A stretch of 32,885 nt of DNA from Candidatus Pullichristensenella stercorigallinarum. Lineage in GTDB: Bacteria; Bacillota; Clostridia; Christensenellales; Aristaeellaceae. Where the stretch lies: contig DVFZ01000055.1 in the NCBI GenBank assembly GCA_018712945.1, positions 1 through 32,885 of the forward strand. Reading direction: 5' to 3'. Every line of letters starts with the position of its first letter. The stretch's first letter is position 1. Under the pieces are notes generated by a model, which saw only the letters and a list, made by a program, of their open reading frames with translations, made no database searches and was not told the DNA's origin. Positions 31,379 through 32,885 of this stretch are shown one piece after another. The position numbers were made by a program, and so were the translations under genes.

Positions 31379-32885
31379 TCACCAGTCGTCGCTTGTGCGG
31401 CTGTTGTTCAAGAATTCTTCCAATGTCGCCTCGCGCACGCCGGTAAGGTTGCCGTTTTCGTCGCGCACGGGGTAAATATCCACAGTTCCGGTATGGTCGT
31501 CGTAATGATAGCGCTCTCCGTCGATGAATTGGCGCACGCGGCGGGTCTGGTAGTAGAGGAAACCATTGTGATAGCTGAGGCCGAATTCCGTGTAGGGTTC
31601 AAGCCTTTCCCGCGCCTCAGCGTCGTAGGCAAAGTCCCAGCAAAAGGCGTAGTTTGCCAAGGCCGCGCTGGCATATTCCCCGGAAAGCTCCGCCTGCGAG
31701 CGGTTCGTCTGCTGCGCAAACTCCTCCTGCGTGCTCGGGCGCAGGCCGGTGAGGTTTCCCGCCCCATCGTATACGGCGTATACATCGATGCAGCCGCGAG
31801 CAAAGCAAATCTGGTCTATGCCCGCCTCCTCGTCCGTGAAAAAGCGAATCGGCGTATCCCAATAAAGCGGCACGCCGGCCACGACGGTCACGCCCAGAGG
31901 CGCGTATACGTCCATGCACTCAAGCAAGGCCTGCGTTCCCGCGGTGGGCCATACCTCCGGCGGCTCCCGATAGGCAAATTCCGTCTGACGGATGTCGATT
32001 CCCCAGGAATCGTAGGTATCGGCCTCCGCCTCCGTCCTTTGATGGAATTCTTCGGGCGTGGCGACGCGCAGGCCGGTGAGCGCGCCATTTTTATCGCGCT
32101 GCGCGTAGATATCGACGCAGCCGTCCGCATCGAAAAAGGTTTCCCCGGCCCCTTCGTCCAGGAAGTAGCGCACGGGCAGTCCCCGGTAGCAAATCATGCC
32201 CAGCCGCGTCGGAATAGCGTTGTAAATATAGGCCATATCGTATGGCTCGTAGGTAGCGTAGAGCTGCCTGCGCAGGTATTCTTCCACGATTTGCCGGTCT
32301 TCCTGCAACTGCGATTCGACTTTCCTCTGCGCGCGCGTCTCCCACCAGGCCTCGTTGGCTTCCTCGATGGTGGCGTTCCAGCCAATCGTGCCGTTGACCC
32401 ATGCCGCCGCCGTATTCTGTTCAAATTCTTCCTTTGTGCATGCGCGCAGGCCGGTAAGCGCGCCGCTTTCATCGCGCATGGCATAGACGTCTATTTCCCC
32501 GGAAAGGTTGTTAAATCCCCTGTTCCCGGTCTCGTCGAGCAGGAAGCGCACGCCGTGTCCCTGATAGGAAACCACCGAATTTTCTGCTATATCAAGGCCA
32601 TAGGGCGCGTAGATCTCCGCGCCTTCCATCGCGGATGAGCCTTCCGTCCAGGTAAGCTCCTGTGGGGGAAGCGTCTCCTGCGGTGCAGCCGTAATGGACA
32701 GCTCGCTTTCGTCCGCCTGCGTGCCTTGCGTCCCCGCTTCGGAGACGGCGCGTTCCTCCGGCGCGGCGGAAAAGGCGACCAGCGCCGCCGCCGCGACCAG
32801 CAGCACCAGCGCGATGGCCAGCAGCGATATTTTCTTTCGGTTCATGATTGCGCCGATTCTTTCCTCCATGGCATTGCGGCTGAAG
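31379..32885 (-). CDS. C-terminal part of a probable BlaR1/M56-type membrane protein with four repeats (cut by window edge)
   Basis: At least 496 residues from an internal Met (32869), and the frame remains open to the window edge as FSRNAMEERIGAIMNRKK, reminiscent of the segment before the last membrane helix of BlaR1/MecR1-like M56 peptidases. A membrane span (about residues 14-34 from that Met) is followed by a Thr/Glu/Ala-rich linker (35-80) and four repeats of about 70 residues: 87-153, 207-279, 321-388 and 425-491. Each has a VRxFxDE-like strand, a G-x-hydrophobic-D-[VI]-Y step, RD-x-x-G-x-LTG-[LV]-R and EEF. No protease motif is inside the window. Neither in-window Met has a proper ribosome site, supporting truncation. 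A stand-alone lipid-anchored repeat protein is the alternative. Confidence 0.6.
   Translation of the reverse strand, partial: FSRNAMEERIGAIMNRKKISLLAIALVLLVAAAALVAFSAAPEERAVSEAGTQGTQADESELSITAAPQETLPPQELTWTEGSSAMEGAEIYAPYGLDIAENSVVSYQGHGVRFLLDETGNRGFNNLSGEIDVYAMRDESGALTGLRACTKEEFEQNTAAAWVNGTIGWNATIEEANEAWWETRAQRKVESQLQEDRQIVEEYLRRQLYATYEPYDMAYIYNAIPTRLGMICYRGLPVRYFLDEGAGETFFDADGCVDIYAQRDKNGALTGLRVATPEEFHQRTEAEADTYDSWGIDIRQTEFAYREPPEVWPTAGTQALLECMDVYAPLGVTVVAGVPLYWDTPIRFFTDEEAGIDQICFARGCIDVYAVYDGAGNLTGLRPSTQEEFAQQTNRSQAELSGEYASAALANYAFCWDFAYDAEARERLEPYTEFGLSYHNGFLYYQTRRVRQFIDGERYHYDDHTGTVDIYPVRDENGNLTGVREATLEEFLNNSRTSDDW

Overview
The window is a GC-rich, gene-dense chromosomal segment from a spore-forming Firmicute of class Clostridia. 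The lineage is inferred from gene content: spoIIP, HPr kinase, a two-gene SUF-type Fe-S system, DUF1846, pepT, a clostridial-style maf-mreBCD-pbp2-rodA block, and sigma-A type promoters with TATAAT boxes. Base composition and the uncultured-looking sequences suggest a gut lineage such as Christensenellales or relatives, but this is a guess. I see no rRNA, tRNA, insertion sequence, prophage or CRISPR array.

Layout from left to right. (1) 31-2424, plus: a consensus promoter, a 5' UTR with two tandem hairpins, then sufC-like ATPase, sufB/D-like scaffold and a DUF3783-like protein, closed by a terminator. (2) 2433-9694, minus: the cell-elongation operon maf-mreB-mreC-mreD-pbp2-rodA. Its MreB has lost several acidic residues of the ATP pocket and its PBP2 carries a large insertion in the transpeptidase domain. 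(3) 9758-14938, minus: helD, two flavoproteins and a 69-residue protein, mostly with overlapping stop/start codons, read from a promoter lying at the end of an MFS transporter gene. (4) 14911-18067, minus: DUF1614 membrane protein, spoIIP, a dense non-coding cluster of inverted repeats (16081-16318), and the MFS transporter. (5) 18166-22455, plus: HAD phosphatase, hprK, ROK glucokinase and DUF1846, then a terminator. (6) 22531-23790, plus: pepT with its own terminator. (7) 24001-28170, minus: hypoxanthine-DNA glycosylase, pyrimidine-nucleoside phosphorylase, a degenerate CPBP-family membrane protein, LysR and a short MerR-like regulator. (8) 28179-30299, plus: a NagD-like HAD phosphatase coupled to an MGDG-synthase-like glycosyltransferase, ending in an unusually elaborate terminator-like RNA element. 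(9) 30313-32885, minus: an ATP-grasp protein with a puzzling start, and the C-terminal part of what is probably a BlaR1/M56-type membrane protein with four internal repeats, cut by the window edge.

Most genes are housekeeping and recognisable. The observations most worth following up are the palindrome cluster at 16081-16318, the MreB with a degenerate nucleotide pocket in the canonical mre operon, the four-repeat sensor-like protein at the right edge, and the branched terminator-like element at 30205-30299. All family calls come from reading the sequence; no database search was possible.
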